Source: Anaerolineales bacterium
GTDB taxonomy: Bacteria > Chloroflexota > Anaerolineae > 4572-78 > J111
Length of the DNA stretch: 6,050 bases
Reading direction: 5' to 3'
Assembly: GCA_012032575.1 (NCBI GenBank)
Contig: JAAUSP010000473.1
Coordinates: 1-6,050 of the forward strand
Position numbers and translations under genes: made by a program. Numbering within the stretch: the stretch's first letter is position 1; each line of letters begins with the position of its first letter. The notes below the pieces were generated by a model, which was given only the letters and a program-made list of their open reading frames with translations, was not told the origin of the DNA and made no database searches. Below, piece after piece: positions 1 to 4,983 of this stretch.

Positions 1-169
1 TTGTCAAGATGATTTTATTAGAGCTAAAAAATGAAGCAAATGATGAAATGGTGAAAAAAACGTAATTTCTATAACGATAACCAGGAAAAAACTCATTAAG
101 TCTAATGTTGAATAATTGATAAGATTTAAGTTCAGCAACGCCACAATAAATTTCAATATTTTTTTTCAT
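1..169 (-). CDS. Small paralogous protein (array member 12), partial, runs off the window
   Basis: ATG 169 overlaps the preceding stop as ATGA and has AAGG (174-177) 4 nt upstream. The frame is M-K-K-N-I-E-I-Y-C-G-V-A-E-L and stays open for 56 codons to the left edge. This is the best match to the family N-terminus. The C-terminus, and whether the array continues, lie outside the window. The last part before the edge (V-F-F-T-I-S-S-F-A-S-F-F) is less typical and could follow an undetected indel. Confidence 0.62.
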   Translation of the reverse strand, partial: MKKNIEIYCGVAELKSYQLFNIRLNEFFPGYRYRNYVFFTISSFASFFSSNKIILT

Positions 170-177
170 AACACCTT
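166..177 (-). promoter_or_regulatory. Coupled translation junction (AAGG plus ATGA overlap)
   Basis: The upstream gene's F-K-V codons contain AAGG four bases before an ATG that overlaps its TGA. Similar junctions occur at 348-359 (AGGA), 1262-1276, 1660-1674, 1824-1838 and 4758-4769 (AGGA). Confidence 0.65.
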
Positions 178-351
178 AAACAGTTTGATTGAATCAAGAA
201 AAAAAACTGCTGTGGGATTTTGTGTGTTTGAAAAAAGTGGTAAAAGATAATAAAAACTGTACATAATTCCAACCTCTTTTGTAAACCACATCCTACTATT
301 ATAACCACCAACAAGACGATTACCGCCATAAACAATAATTCGCACTTTCAT
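166..351 (-). CDS. Small paralogous protein, 61 aa (array member 11), unknown function
   Basis: It begins M-K-V-R-I-I-V-Y-G-G-N and ends F-F-L-D-S-I-K-L-F-K-V-L. AGGA at 356-359, within the upstream gene's Phe-Arg-Met codons, lies 4 nt before the ATG. The start overlaps the previous stop as ATGA, and its own TGA overlaps the next ATG in the same way. The middle is aromatic-rich (M-W-F-T-K, Y-S-F-Y-Y-L-L-P-L-F). The overlapping ORF at 153-335 is in another frame and lacks the family features. Function unknown. Confidence 0.7.
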   Translation of the reverse strand: MKVRIIVYGGNRLVGGYNSRMWFTKEVGIMYSFYYLLPLFSNTQNPTAVFFLDSIKLFKVL

Positions 352-532
352 AACATCCTGAAAATCTTAACATTCTTAAAGGTTAAAAGAACATCTTTAT
401 CGATAGCTTTATCAATAAAGACGCTGGCTACACGGCGATTTTTCAACAGGAACCAACCTAAATGTATTTTCTTTATACAAAAAGAATTTTCAATAAGTAA
501 AAAACAAATAAAAGCAATGGGGTCTGTATCAT
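348..532 (-). CDS. Small paralogous protein, 61 aa after repair (array member 10), frameshifted
   Basis: ATG 532 overlaps the peptidase stop as ATGA and is preceded by GGAG within the peptidase's last codons. The frame opens M-I-Q-T-P and then fails at the CCCC run (519-522). One extra C gives I-A-F-I-C-F-L-L-I-E-N, a middle containing S-V-F-I-D-K-A-I-D-K-D, and the ending T-F-K-N-V-K-I-F-R-M-L, whose TGA overlaps the next ATG. The long in-frame extension upstream into the peptidase gene is a shadow. The F-I-D segment recalls I-I-I-D of the members ending at 1824 and 1660. Function unknown. Confidence 0.6.
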
Positions 533-1059
533 TTCTCCAATTTATCCAAAACCTTTGAAAAATTTTGGGCCGCGAACTTTCTTGCTTCGACCTCATGGGG
601 TGCCTTTTCGTATCCATACGCGTTGAGCCAGAACCTCTGTATAGCATAGAGAGAGTAATCCTCCAAGGCTTTTATGAAAGCGTTTCTATTTTCTTTTAAT
701 TTTTCCAAATCTTGCGGAAGTTGAAAAGGCATTATCATCTTTAATTTTTGTTGAACTCCGCTTTCCCAAAGATAGACCTGATTGAAATGAGCGAGTTCGT
801 GAAGAACATCTTCAATAACATTGTAAAAATCATCATTAAATCTTTGAGCGTCAATGATAATCTTTTTATAGTGAGGACTTCTCGGAGCCGAAACGAAAAC
901 CGCCGATGCTTCGATGCCTAAATCATTTTTTATGGATGGAACAATGTCGATTTCTGTTTCTTGCGGAGCAAGAGAAAATTCATCAACAATGGAGTAGATA
1001 ATTTCAGCCTTTTGTTCCGGGGTTTGTTCGGGCTTTGGTTTGGTTTTCTCAAAAAACAT
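529..1059 (-). CDS. Putative HEXXH zinc metallopeptidase-like protein
   Basis: This 176-aa protein carries the zincin signature V-L-H-E-L-A-H-F-N-Q (His87, Glu88, His91). About 65 residues later comes P-H-E-V-E-A-R-K-F-A, giving Glu156 or Glu158 as a candidate third zinc ligand. This resembles the E-x-x-A-x-x-F-A arrangement of ImmA/IrrE-like peptidases, but there is no DNA-binding helix-turn-helix, so assignment to that family is only tentative. The N-terminus is short and charged (E-K-T-K-P-K-P-E-Q-T-P-E-Q-K), with no signal peptide or membrane segment, suggesting a cytoplasmic protein. Its substrate is unknown; cleavage of a host regulator or a virion protein are both possible. The start ATG is two bases after the preceding small ORF and has no ribosome-binding site of its own. 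Its TGA overlaps the next ATG, with a GGAG upstream that serves that gene. Confidence 0.8.
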   Translation of the reverse strand: MFFEKTKPKPEQTPEQKAEIIYSIVDEFSLAPQETEIDIVPSIKNDLGIEASAVFVSAPRSPHYKKIIIDAQRFNDDFYNVIEDVLHELAHFNQVYLWESGVQQKLKMIMPFQLPQDLEKLKENRNAFIKALEDYSLYAIQRFWLNAYGYEKAPHEVEARKFAAQNFSKVLDKLEK

Positions 1060-1061
1060 TA

Positions 1062-1265
1062 TTATTTAAATAGGATTGCGTAAGTTTTGATAAGTTTTTG
1101 GGTGGTTTTGATAGAAATTGTTTGTTCTGGTCTAATGAACCAAGTGGGATGCGCACCCCAAACAATAACTTCACTGCCGAAAAAAAGAGAATTGAATAGA
1201 AGTTCATTATAGTGGGAACAATGCTCTTTGAAAATTTGATAAATCCCAATTCCTCTTTTTTTCAT
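1062..1265 (-). CDS. Small paralogous protein, 67 aa (array member 9), unknown function
   Basis: The start was set at ATG 1265 and not the upstream in-frame ATG at 1271: 1265 overlaps the previous stop as ATGA, is followed by the family-type M-K-K-R-G-I-G-I-Y, and has AAGG (1273-1276) 7 nt upstream. The middle has L-F-N-S-L-F-F-G-S-E-V-I-V-W-G-A, resembling the F-N-x-x-x-F-G block of the member ending at 1463. The end, Q-K-L-I-K-T-Y-A-I-L-F-K, is a looser version of the terminal block. Its TAA lies two bases before the peptidase ATG, so the two are probably co-translated. Confidence 0.68.
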   Translation of the reverse strand: MKKRGIGIYQIFKEHCSHYNELLFNSLFFGSEVIVWGAHPTWFIRPEQTISIKTTQKLIKTYAILFK

Positions 1266-1466
1266 AAACAAACCTTAAAAAGTTTAACATTTTGTTTAAA
1301 AGCAAGCGGGATCGTTGTTGAAGTTAGACGGTAATTATTTGAAAAAAATCATGCCTTTTCTTATCAAGAAAGTTCTATCTAAAAATAAACCAAGTCTAGC
1401 GCTTTTGCTCCAAAAATTTCCCACTCGTTTCACAGCAATGTTATTATAAATTTGAATAAATCTCAT
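1262..1466 (-). CDS. Small paralogous protein, about 67 aa after repair (array member 8), frameshifted
   Basis: ATG 1466 gives M-R-F-I-Q-I-Y-N-N, a family-type start, and continues through F-L-D-R-T-F-L-I-R-K-G-M-I-F before a TAA at 1337-1335. Removing one T from the T7 run at 1342-1348 moves the frame to S-N-N-Y-R-L-T-S and then to F-K-Q-N-V-K-L-F-K-V-C-L. The TGA at 1264-1262 then overlaps the next ATG. Unlike the other breaks, this needs a base removed and not added. The D-R-T-F-L stretch matches D-R-S-F-L in the 55-aa member ending at 1660. Function unknown. Confidence 0.58.
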
Positions 1467-1663
1467 AAAATTTTATACATTCTAACAAATTTGTTAAATT
1501 TTTGAATAGGAAGAGCGCATGTTTTGGCTGTTGAAAACGCTCCACAAGAATGAATCACAATCAATGATAATTCCCCGAAATGAATAATATTAAAGGAGAA
1601 GGAACGATCAGGAAAGCGAACATACCGAAAGATGTCATAAATTAAAACACTTTCTTCAATCAT
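1463..1663 (-). CDS. Small paralogous protein, 66 aa (array member 7), unknown function
   Basis: It begins M-I-E-E-S-V-L-I-Y-D-I-F and ends F-V-R-M-Y-K-I-L. AAGG at 1671-1674, encoded within the upstream tail, lies 7 nt before the ATG. The middle contains F-P-D-R-S-F-S-F-N-I-I-H-F-G-E-L and S-C-G-A-F. The F-N-x-x-x-F-G stretch recurs in the member ending at 1062, which also has a G-A later. The TGA overlaps the next ATG as ATGA, but no ribosome-binding site precedes that start, so the next gene may depend on translational coupling. Confidence 0.65.
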   Translation of the reverse strand: MIEESVLIYDIFRYVRFPDRSFSFNIIHFGELSLIVIHSCGAFSTAKTCALPIQKFNKFVRMYKIL

Positions 1664-1827
1664 TTACAAACCTTAAACAATTTAATGTTATTCTCAACAT
1701 TTTTTGAAAAATTATCAATTTTCATAACATCAAAAATAGAATAATTTTTGGTTAAAAACGATCTATCAATAATAATGCTTGAAAATGGCTCGTCGCGAGC
1801 ATAAATTTTATAAATAAACTTTCTCAT
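1660..1827 (-). CDS. Small paralogous protein, 55 aa (array member 6), unknown function
   Basis: This intact short ORF begins M-R-K-F-I-Y-K-I-Y-A-R-D and ends N-V-E-N-N-I-K-L-F-K-V-C-K. Residues 17-21 are S-I-I-I-D, shared with the upstream member. AAGG at 1835-1838, formed by the upstream gene's Phe-Lys-Ala codons, sits 7 nt before the ATG. Its own TGA overlaps the next ATG as ATGA. It has the cleanest terminal block in the window and, with the 61-aa upstream neighbour, shows that adjacent members are related by descent. No recognised domain. Confidence 0.7.
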   Translation of the reverse strand: MRKFIYKIYARDEPFSSIIIDRSFLTKNYSIFDVMKIDNFSKNVENNIKLFKVCK

Positions 1828-2008
1828 TCCACAGCCTTGAATAATTTAATGTTATTAGTAAAATAATTTATTTCAAATGATTTTTCATATGTGTCTTGAT
1901 AAAAAATTACTAACTCATCTTTAAAAAATTCTCATCAATTATGATGGAATTATACCATCTTGTTCTTTTTAAGAAAAATGTATAAATCATTATCTTTATA
2001 ATAATCAT
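1824..2008 (-). CDS. Small paralogous protein, 61 aa after repair (array member 5), frameshifted
   Basis: ATG 2008 opens M-I-I-I-K-I-M-I-Y, and the frame stops early with a TAG after I-D-E-N-F-L-K-M-S. Reading the T6 run at 1923-1928 as T7 continues the protein as F-F-K-D-E-L-V-I-F-Y and brings it to N-N-I-K-L-F-K-A-V-E. Its TGA (1826-1824) then overlaps the next ATG as ATGA. The repaired protein is clearly similar to its downstream neighbour: both carry S-I-I-I-D followed by a Phe three residues on, an I-F, and a terminal N-N-I-K-L-F-K. No ribosome-binding site is evident before ATG 2008; a second ATG at 1990 is an alternative start. Function unknown. Confidence 0.6.
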
Positions 2009-2077
2009 TTTATGTAAGAAATTAAAATCATCATTGAAACAATAAAGACTTCAATGAAAAGAAGATAGAGAGGAAAC

Positions 2078-2097
2078 ATAGGCATAACCAAGCCTAT
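2078..2097 (-). terminator. Small hairpin just downstream of the reductase
   Basis: ATAGGC and GCCTAT form a perfect 6-bp stem around an 8-base loop, about 30 nt after the reductase stop. Only a pyrimidine-rich stretch follows, without a clean T tract, so it would be a weak terminator or an RNA-stability element. Confidence 0.3.
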
Positions 2098-2107
2098 CCA
2101 AACCTAT
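2088..2107. repeat. Tandem 10-bp direct repeat with one mismatch
   Basis: ccaagcctat is followed directly by ccaaacctat on the plus strand. The first copy overlaps the right arm of the hairpin at 2078-2097. It lies in the short non-coding gap (2009-2127) between the reductase and the next small ORF; function unknown. Confidence 0.5.
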
Positions 2108-2127
2108 CCGAAAAATCAAGCAAATTA

Positions 2128-3447
2128 TTAAGTCAAAACACATGCTCCACCGGCACAAGCAATTTCGCCTTTCAAGTCCGTTTCATCTTCAATTTCAATA
2201 ACATTATCCAAATCAACCTCGCTCAATTTTGCGAAAAGTTCGTTATACTTCTCTTCGGTTATGTCTTCAAATGGAGGTTGAATGTAAGTCCCATAGTCTT
2301 TCGGAAGAACCGACAACCCTGAATAATTTTCTCTATTCTCCCACATCCATTCACCAACTTCTTTCCACTCGTGTTTATCAATGGTTATTGTTGCCGAGAC
2401 GTTGTGGCGCTCCTTGCCTGGCCTTGAGCCCGGAATGACCCATTCTAGCGATACTTTCTTGACCCGCTCCAAGAGGTCAAGAGCGCTTTCATCTCGCGTT
2501 ATAGCCCCTTCTGGGGCCCTTTGAGGCAGAGTTATGATGGCGGTGTCATGAGGACGAAAATGGTCGTCTTCTAAAATCTCTGGATGATTTTCAGATAGGT
2601 ATGAATAAATTGCTTCATTCTTGCCGACTCGGATGCGACGAAGGTAAAACTTGGAATGCCAGGCGTGAATTCCGGACGAGGTTCCGAGAACGCAGGACGT
2701 ACTCCCAGCCGGCTTTACGCAAGTTAATCTCGCCGCTTTATTTATTCCCAAGAGTTTCGCAAATCTTTCATTTTCCCTTAAAGCAACTTCAGCGCCTTTG
2801 GTCGTGTCGAGCTTTAAGACTTCCCCAGAGGCGATTCCAGTCATTCCAATTCCTAAAAGGGCTTCCTTTTCGGTTGTCTTCTTCCAAATTGGTCGAAGAT
2901 AGTGAAAATCCGTATAACTTGCTTGAATCGTTCCAATGATTGTCGCGGCTTTAACACGATTTTCGAAATCCTCTTGACTTTCCAAGTTGCTTGCGTTGAT
3001 TTCAACAAGATTGCACATTTGGAAGGGTTTTAGCAAAATTTCTGCACATGGATTTTTTCCAAAATCCCTTTCATTTAGAAAAATAAATCCAGGCTCTCCC
3101 GCATTTGAAAACTCAATCGTTTTCCACAAATCCAAAAAGAAATCTTTTGTAATTTTATGTCTCAATAAAATTGCACTATTATTTGCTCTTCCGCGTTGTG
3201 GGTTAAGTTCCCACCAATTTCCGGTTTTGCATGAAAGCATCTTTTCATCATCGGCAGAAAAAAGCGAAATGAGCGCCGCCCGCCGAATGCCTCCCGCAAG
3301 AACCGCGTCAGCAATAAAACAGATTATGTCGTGAACTTCCAAGGAGGAAAGTTTATCCCCATTTTGTTTCGCATCAAGAATAGAAGTTATTCGCAAAAGG
3401 CACATTTTTAACGGGTCTGGGCCGGGGGCCTTTCCACCGCTCGTCAA
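2128..3447 (-). CDS. nrdJ: Class II (adenosylcobalamin-dependent) ribonucleotide reductase, catalytic and C-terminal part
   Basis: The TTG that opens this ORF is an internal Leu codon of the reductase, not a start. In the repaired 622-residue protein, N-P-C-A-E places the radical-bearing Cys at about 317, with Asn 315 and Glu 319. Q-M-C-N places the second redox Cys 11 residues later, the same spacing as Cys408/Cys419 of the Lactobacillus leichmannii enzyme. K-P-A-G-S-T-S-C-V-L-G and S-S-G-I-H-A-W-H are the expected barrel motifs, and H-N-V-S-A-T and E-W-M-W-E-N-R follow. The end A-C-A-G-G-A-C-V-L-T keeps the C-x4-C pair that re-reduces the active site. At 622 residues it is shorter than the 739 of the L. 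leichmannii monomer. All catalytic residues are present, so the gene is probably functional if the frameshift is an artefact. Closely related sequences are frequent in phage genomes (family knowledge). Confidence 0.97.
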   Translation of the reverse strand: MTSGGKAPGPDPLKMCLLRITSILDAKQNGDKLSSLEVHDIICFIADAVLAGGIRRAALISLFSADDEKMLSCKTGNWWELNPQRGRANNSAILLRHKITKDFFLDLWKTIEFSNAGEPGFIFLNERDFGKNPCAEILLKPFQMCNLVEINASNLESQEDFENRVKAATIIGTIQASYTDFHYLRPIWKKTTEKEALLGIGMTGIASGEVLKLDTTKGAEVALRENERFAKLLGINKAARLTCVKPAGSTSCVLGTSSGIHAWHSKFYLRRIRVGKNEAIYSYLSENHPEILEDDHFRPHDTAIITLPQRAPEGAITRDESALDLLERVKKVSLEWVIPGSRPGKERHNVSATITIDKHEWKEVGEWMWENRENYSGLSVLPKDYGTYIQPPFEDITEEKYNELFAKLSEVDLDNVIEIEDETDLKGEIACAGGACVLT

Positions 3448-3995
3448 AAGACGAGCACCCTTTGACGAATGTCGTTAAAATCAAAAACGATGGTTGAACC
3501 ACCAAAAAAATAAGATTTAACAAGAACCTTAACAGCATCCGCCCAGCCTTCGATGCTATCTCCGATAAGGTATCGTCTCTTGTGTTTCGGATTTGGTTTG
3601 TTTATTTCAGGCAGCTTTTCAATGTCGTGAGTCTGAACCGAAAATCCGACACCGGTTCCACCAAGAAGAAGAAACATAATTTCAGAAAATGCTCGCCAAT
3701 CATCAACAGGAAGAAAGCAACAATTGTATCCACGAGTATTATTAATTTCAATTGGCTTTCCTGAAAATTGAAGCATTCTCATCGAGGGTAGAACTTTTTT
3801 TTCATAAACAAATTTATAAGCATCCTCTATTTCTTTTTCGTGCTCCGGAAACTTTTTGAGATGCATGCTTTTGTTTCTATCAATCAATTCTTTCCAATTC
3901 TCCCGCCGCTTAAGATGCGGAAGGTATTTGGCGTATTTCATAAAGATGGTAATGTCTGATAGAATTTTTTGGGATGCATCGAGGGCTTGCGTCAT
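3444..3995 (-). CDS. nrdJ: Class II (adenosylcobalamin-dependent) ribonucleotide reductase, N-terminal part before a frameshift
   Basis: The enzyme reduces ribonucleoside (tri)phosphates to deoxynucleotides using a cobalamin-generated thiyl radical. This ORF holds about the first 179 residues. It has the family opening R-E-N-W-K-E-L-I-D-R-N, then V-L-P-S-M-R-M-L-Q-F-S-G-K-P, and N-T-R-G-Y-N-C-C-F-L-P-V-D-D with one of the two active-site redox cysteines at 92/93. G-G-T-G-V-G-F-S-V and the end F-D-F-N-D-I-R-Q-R follow. The frame then fails at the GGG run 3458-3460: one extra G gives R-G-A-R-L-L-T-S-G-G-K and joins the next ORF exactly as the family requires. The start was set at 3995 because of its ribosome-binding site and the M-T-Q-A-L N-terminus. 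The frame upstream to 4094 has no family similarity. Confidence 0.95.
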   Translation of the reverse strand: MTQALDASQKILSDITIFMKYAKYLPHLKRRENWKELIDRNKSMHLKKFPEHEKEIEDAYKFVYEKKVLPSMRMLQFSGKPIEINNTRGYNCCFLPVDDWRAFSEIMFLLLGGTGVGFSVQTHDIEKLPEINKPNPKHKRRYLIGDSIEGWADAVKVLVKSYFFGGSTIVFDFNDIRQRVLVF

Positions 3996-3998
3996 GGT

Positions 3999-4008
3999 TC
4001 CTTTCTCC
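3999..4008 (-). promoter_or_regulatory. Ribosome-binding site of the ribonucleotide reductase
   Basis: The minus strand reads GGAGAAAGGA, three bases before the ATG at 3995; the GGAG sits 9 nt from the start. It supports ATG 3995 over the TTG at 4094, which merely opens the same frame. Confidence 0.75.
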
Positions 4009-4104
4009 GTTTTGTTAAGTTTGATGTAAAGATTATTTAGTTTCTCAAACCCGAAACTTGATGAGAGGATACAACAAATTTTAACGCAGTGCAAGCAGAA
4101 GATT

Positions 4105-4335
4105 TTAGGGGCGTTGAAGTTGCTTGAAGAGTTGAATGTCCTGTTTGCTTAATTCGAATGAGAAAACCATTCTTTTTTTAGAGCGAATGTCAAATGAAAA
4201 AATAAAACGAGAAAAAAACAAATCAAAATGGAAGTCCAAATTTGGAATTAAAAAAGTTTTTATTTCCGGAGCGCACTTATCGACAGTTCTTGAATGAACG
4301 CCCCTAGGAAAACAATTAAAAATTATTGCTTTCAT
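4105..4335 (-). CDS. Small paralogous protein, 76 aa (array member 4), unknown function
   Basis: It begins M-K-A-I-I-F-N-C-F-P and ends F-E-L-S-K-Q-D-I-Q-L-F-K-Q-L-Q-R-P. It is the clearest paralogue pair in the window together with the upstream 81-aa ORF, sharing the Cys block and the F-x-F-x-I/V...S-K-x-D-I/V-x-L-F second half. An AAAGG immediately precedes the ATG, embedded in the last codons of the upstream gene. It is the last member before the reductase, about 110 nt away, and its stop is a TAA with no coupled start behind it, which fits the end of one array segment. Confidence 0.65.
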   Translation of the reverse strand: MKAIIFNCFPRGVHSRTVDKCAPEIKTFLIPNLDFHFDLFFSRFIFSFDIRSKKRMVFSFELSKQDIQLFKQLQRP

Positions 4336-4577
4336 CCTTTTGTATCCTCGATAAATAATTTAACATCATTTTTGCTTACGAAATAATCAAATGCGTTTTG
4401 TTTTTCTGTTTTAATTTGGAACCAAAATTTAAAATAATAATTTCTATTCATCCCCTTCGGGTATGAGGTCGCTTTGGTTGGTAAGCTGTTAAAAAAGAAA
4501 ACATTGAAAATCAATGCGCCACAATCAGGATTAATGTGATTTTTTTGAAAAAAGCAAAAAAATTCAATTATTTTCAT
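4332..4577 (-). CDS. Small paralogous protein, 81 aa (array member 3), unknown function
   Basis: This is the longest member of the small-gene set. It starts M-K-I-I-E-F-F-C-F-F and ends F-V-S-K-N-D-V-K-L-F followed by I-E-D-T-K-G, so the family terminal block is present with a short extension. It is most like the ORF immediately downstream: both have a Cys-centred block (P-D-C-G-A-L-I-F here, V-D-K-C-A-P-E-I there). Both then have a second half of alternating aromatic residues (K-F-W-F-Q-I-K; I-F-S-F-D-I-R) leading into S-K-x-D-V/I-x-L-F. Its TGA overlaps the next ATG by ATGA. The alternating hydrophobic pattern suggests beta strands (inference). Confidence 0.65.
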   Translation of the reverse strand: MKIIEFFCFFQKNHINPDCGALIFNVFFFNSLPTKATSYPKGMNRNYYFKFWFQIKTEKQNAFDYFVSKNDVKLFIEDTKG

Positions 4578-4761
4578 AAAACATCTTAAACATTTTCAAA
4601 CAAAATATCGCATCCCTATCAAATGCCGGACAATAACTGTCAAACCTATCTGAACAACCGATGCTATAAGTGTTTCCTAATTCTTGGTCGTAAAGGAATA
4701 CCTGAAATATTCTCAAAGTAAGTGAGCACGAATAAAAGTGGAGACTCAAAAATCTTTTCAT
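4564..4761 (-). CDS. Small paralogous protein, 65 aa (array member 2), unknown function
   Basis: This unrecognised small ORF opens with ATG 4 nt after an AGGA (4766-4769), overlapping the preceding stop by the ATGA arrangement. The N-terminus M-K-R-F-L-S-L-H-F-Y and the tail L-K-M-F-K-M-F fit the family pattern loosely. The middle has several Cys and aromatic residues (Y-S-C-S, I-G-C-S-D-R-F, Y-C-P-A-F-D-R-D). It overlaps the next ORF by 14 nt instead of the usual 4. That larger overlap, and a tail matching the consensus less well, may mean its last codons are also shifted by a small indel. Confidence 0.6.
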   Translation of the reverse strand: MKRFLSLHFYSCSLTLRIFQVFLYDQELGNTYSIGCSDRFDSYCPAFDRDAIFCLKMFKMFYENN

Positions 4762-4925
4762 AACATCCTAAAAATTTCTATCTCTTTGCGAGAAGCGAAT
4801 CGAAATCCCATTAAAACTTTATGAAAGACTATTATTTTGTAATTTAATAATCTACCAAGTTTATTAAACATTGGAAAAAAATTAACAACATAAATGTCCC
4901 TGCTATAAAGAGCAATTTTTTTCAT
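4758..4925 (-). CDS. Small paralogous protein, 55 aa (array member 1), unknown function
   Basis: I do not recognise this protein. It begins M-K-K-I-A-L-Y-S-R-D, matching the M-K/R-x-x-I-x-I-Y opening of the other small ORFs, and ends K-E-I-E-I-F-R-M-L, matching the conserved terminal N-V-K-L/I-F-K/R block. No signal peptide, metal-binding set or nucleotide-binding loop is visible; it is rich in aromatic and basic residues. Its TGA (4760-4758) overlaps the next ATG as ATGA, and its final F-R-M codons contain the AGGA ribosome-binding site for that gene. It lies directly after the helicase. The start has only a weak upstream ribosome-binding sequence; it was chosen because of the family-type N-terminus. 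Confidence 0.62.
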   Translation of the reverse strand: MKKIALYSRDIYVVNFFPMFNKLGRLLNYKIIVFHKVLMGFRFASRKEIEIFRML

Positions 4926-4983
4926 TCACACATTCTACCAAGCCCCGCCCAAAATTCAACATCATTCCGCAATTTTTTTCATT
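4912..4983. repeat. Pair of identical 15-bp direct repeats
   Basis: The plus-strand 15-mer gcaatttttttcatt occurs at 4912-4926 and again at 4969-4983. On the minus strand each copy reads as an ATG followed by K-K-I-A codons. The 4925 copy starts a small ORF; the 4982 copy reaches a stop after six codons. It may be the trace of a small-gene duplication, or chance similarity of A-rich start regions. Confidence 0.6.

Noticed and set aside
153..335. 60-aa ORF overlapping the small gene at 166-351
   Set aside because: It is out of frame with the family features and has no ribosome-binding site; it is a shadow of the 61-aa member.
348..647. 99-aa ORF overlapping the 3' end of the peptidase gene
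   Set aside because: Its first part is a shadow of the peptidase in another frame; only the portion after 532 belongs to a small array gene, entered by a repaired frame from ATG 532.
1049..1249. 66-aa ORF overlapping the small gene at 1062-1265
   Set aside because: It lacks the family ends, overlaps the peptidase start, and is in a different frame from the member with the ATGA junction and ribosome-binding site.
2229..3334. Three plus-strand ORFs of 69-115 aa
   Set aside because: They lie wholly opposite the well-supported reductase gene, have no recognisable motifs, and no other plus-strand gene exists in the window.
4021..4094. Promoter upstream of the reductase
   Set aside because: A TTGAGA and AT-rich blocks are present, but no well-spaced -35/-10 pair stands out from the AT-rich background.
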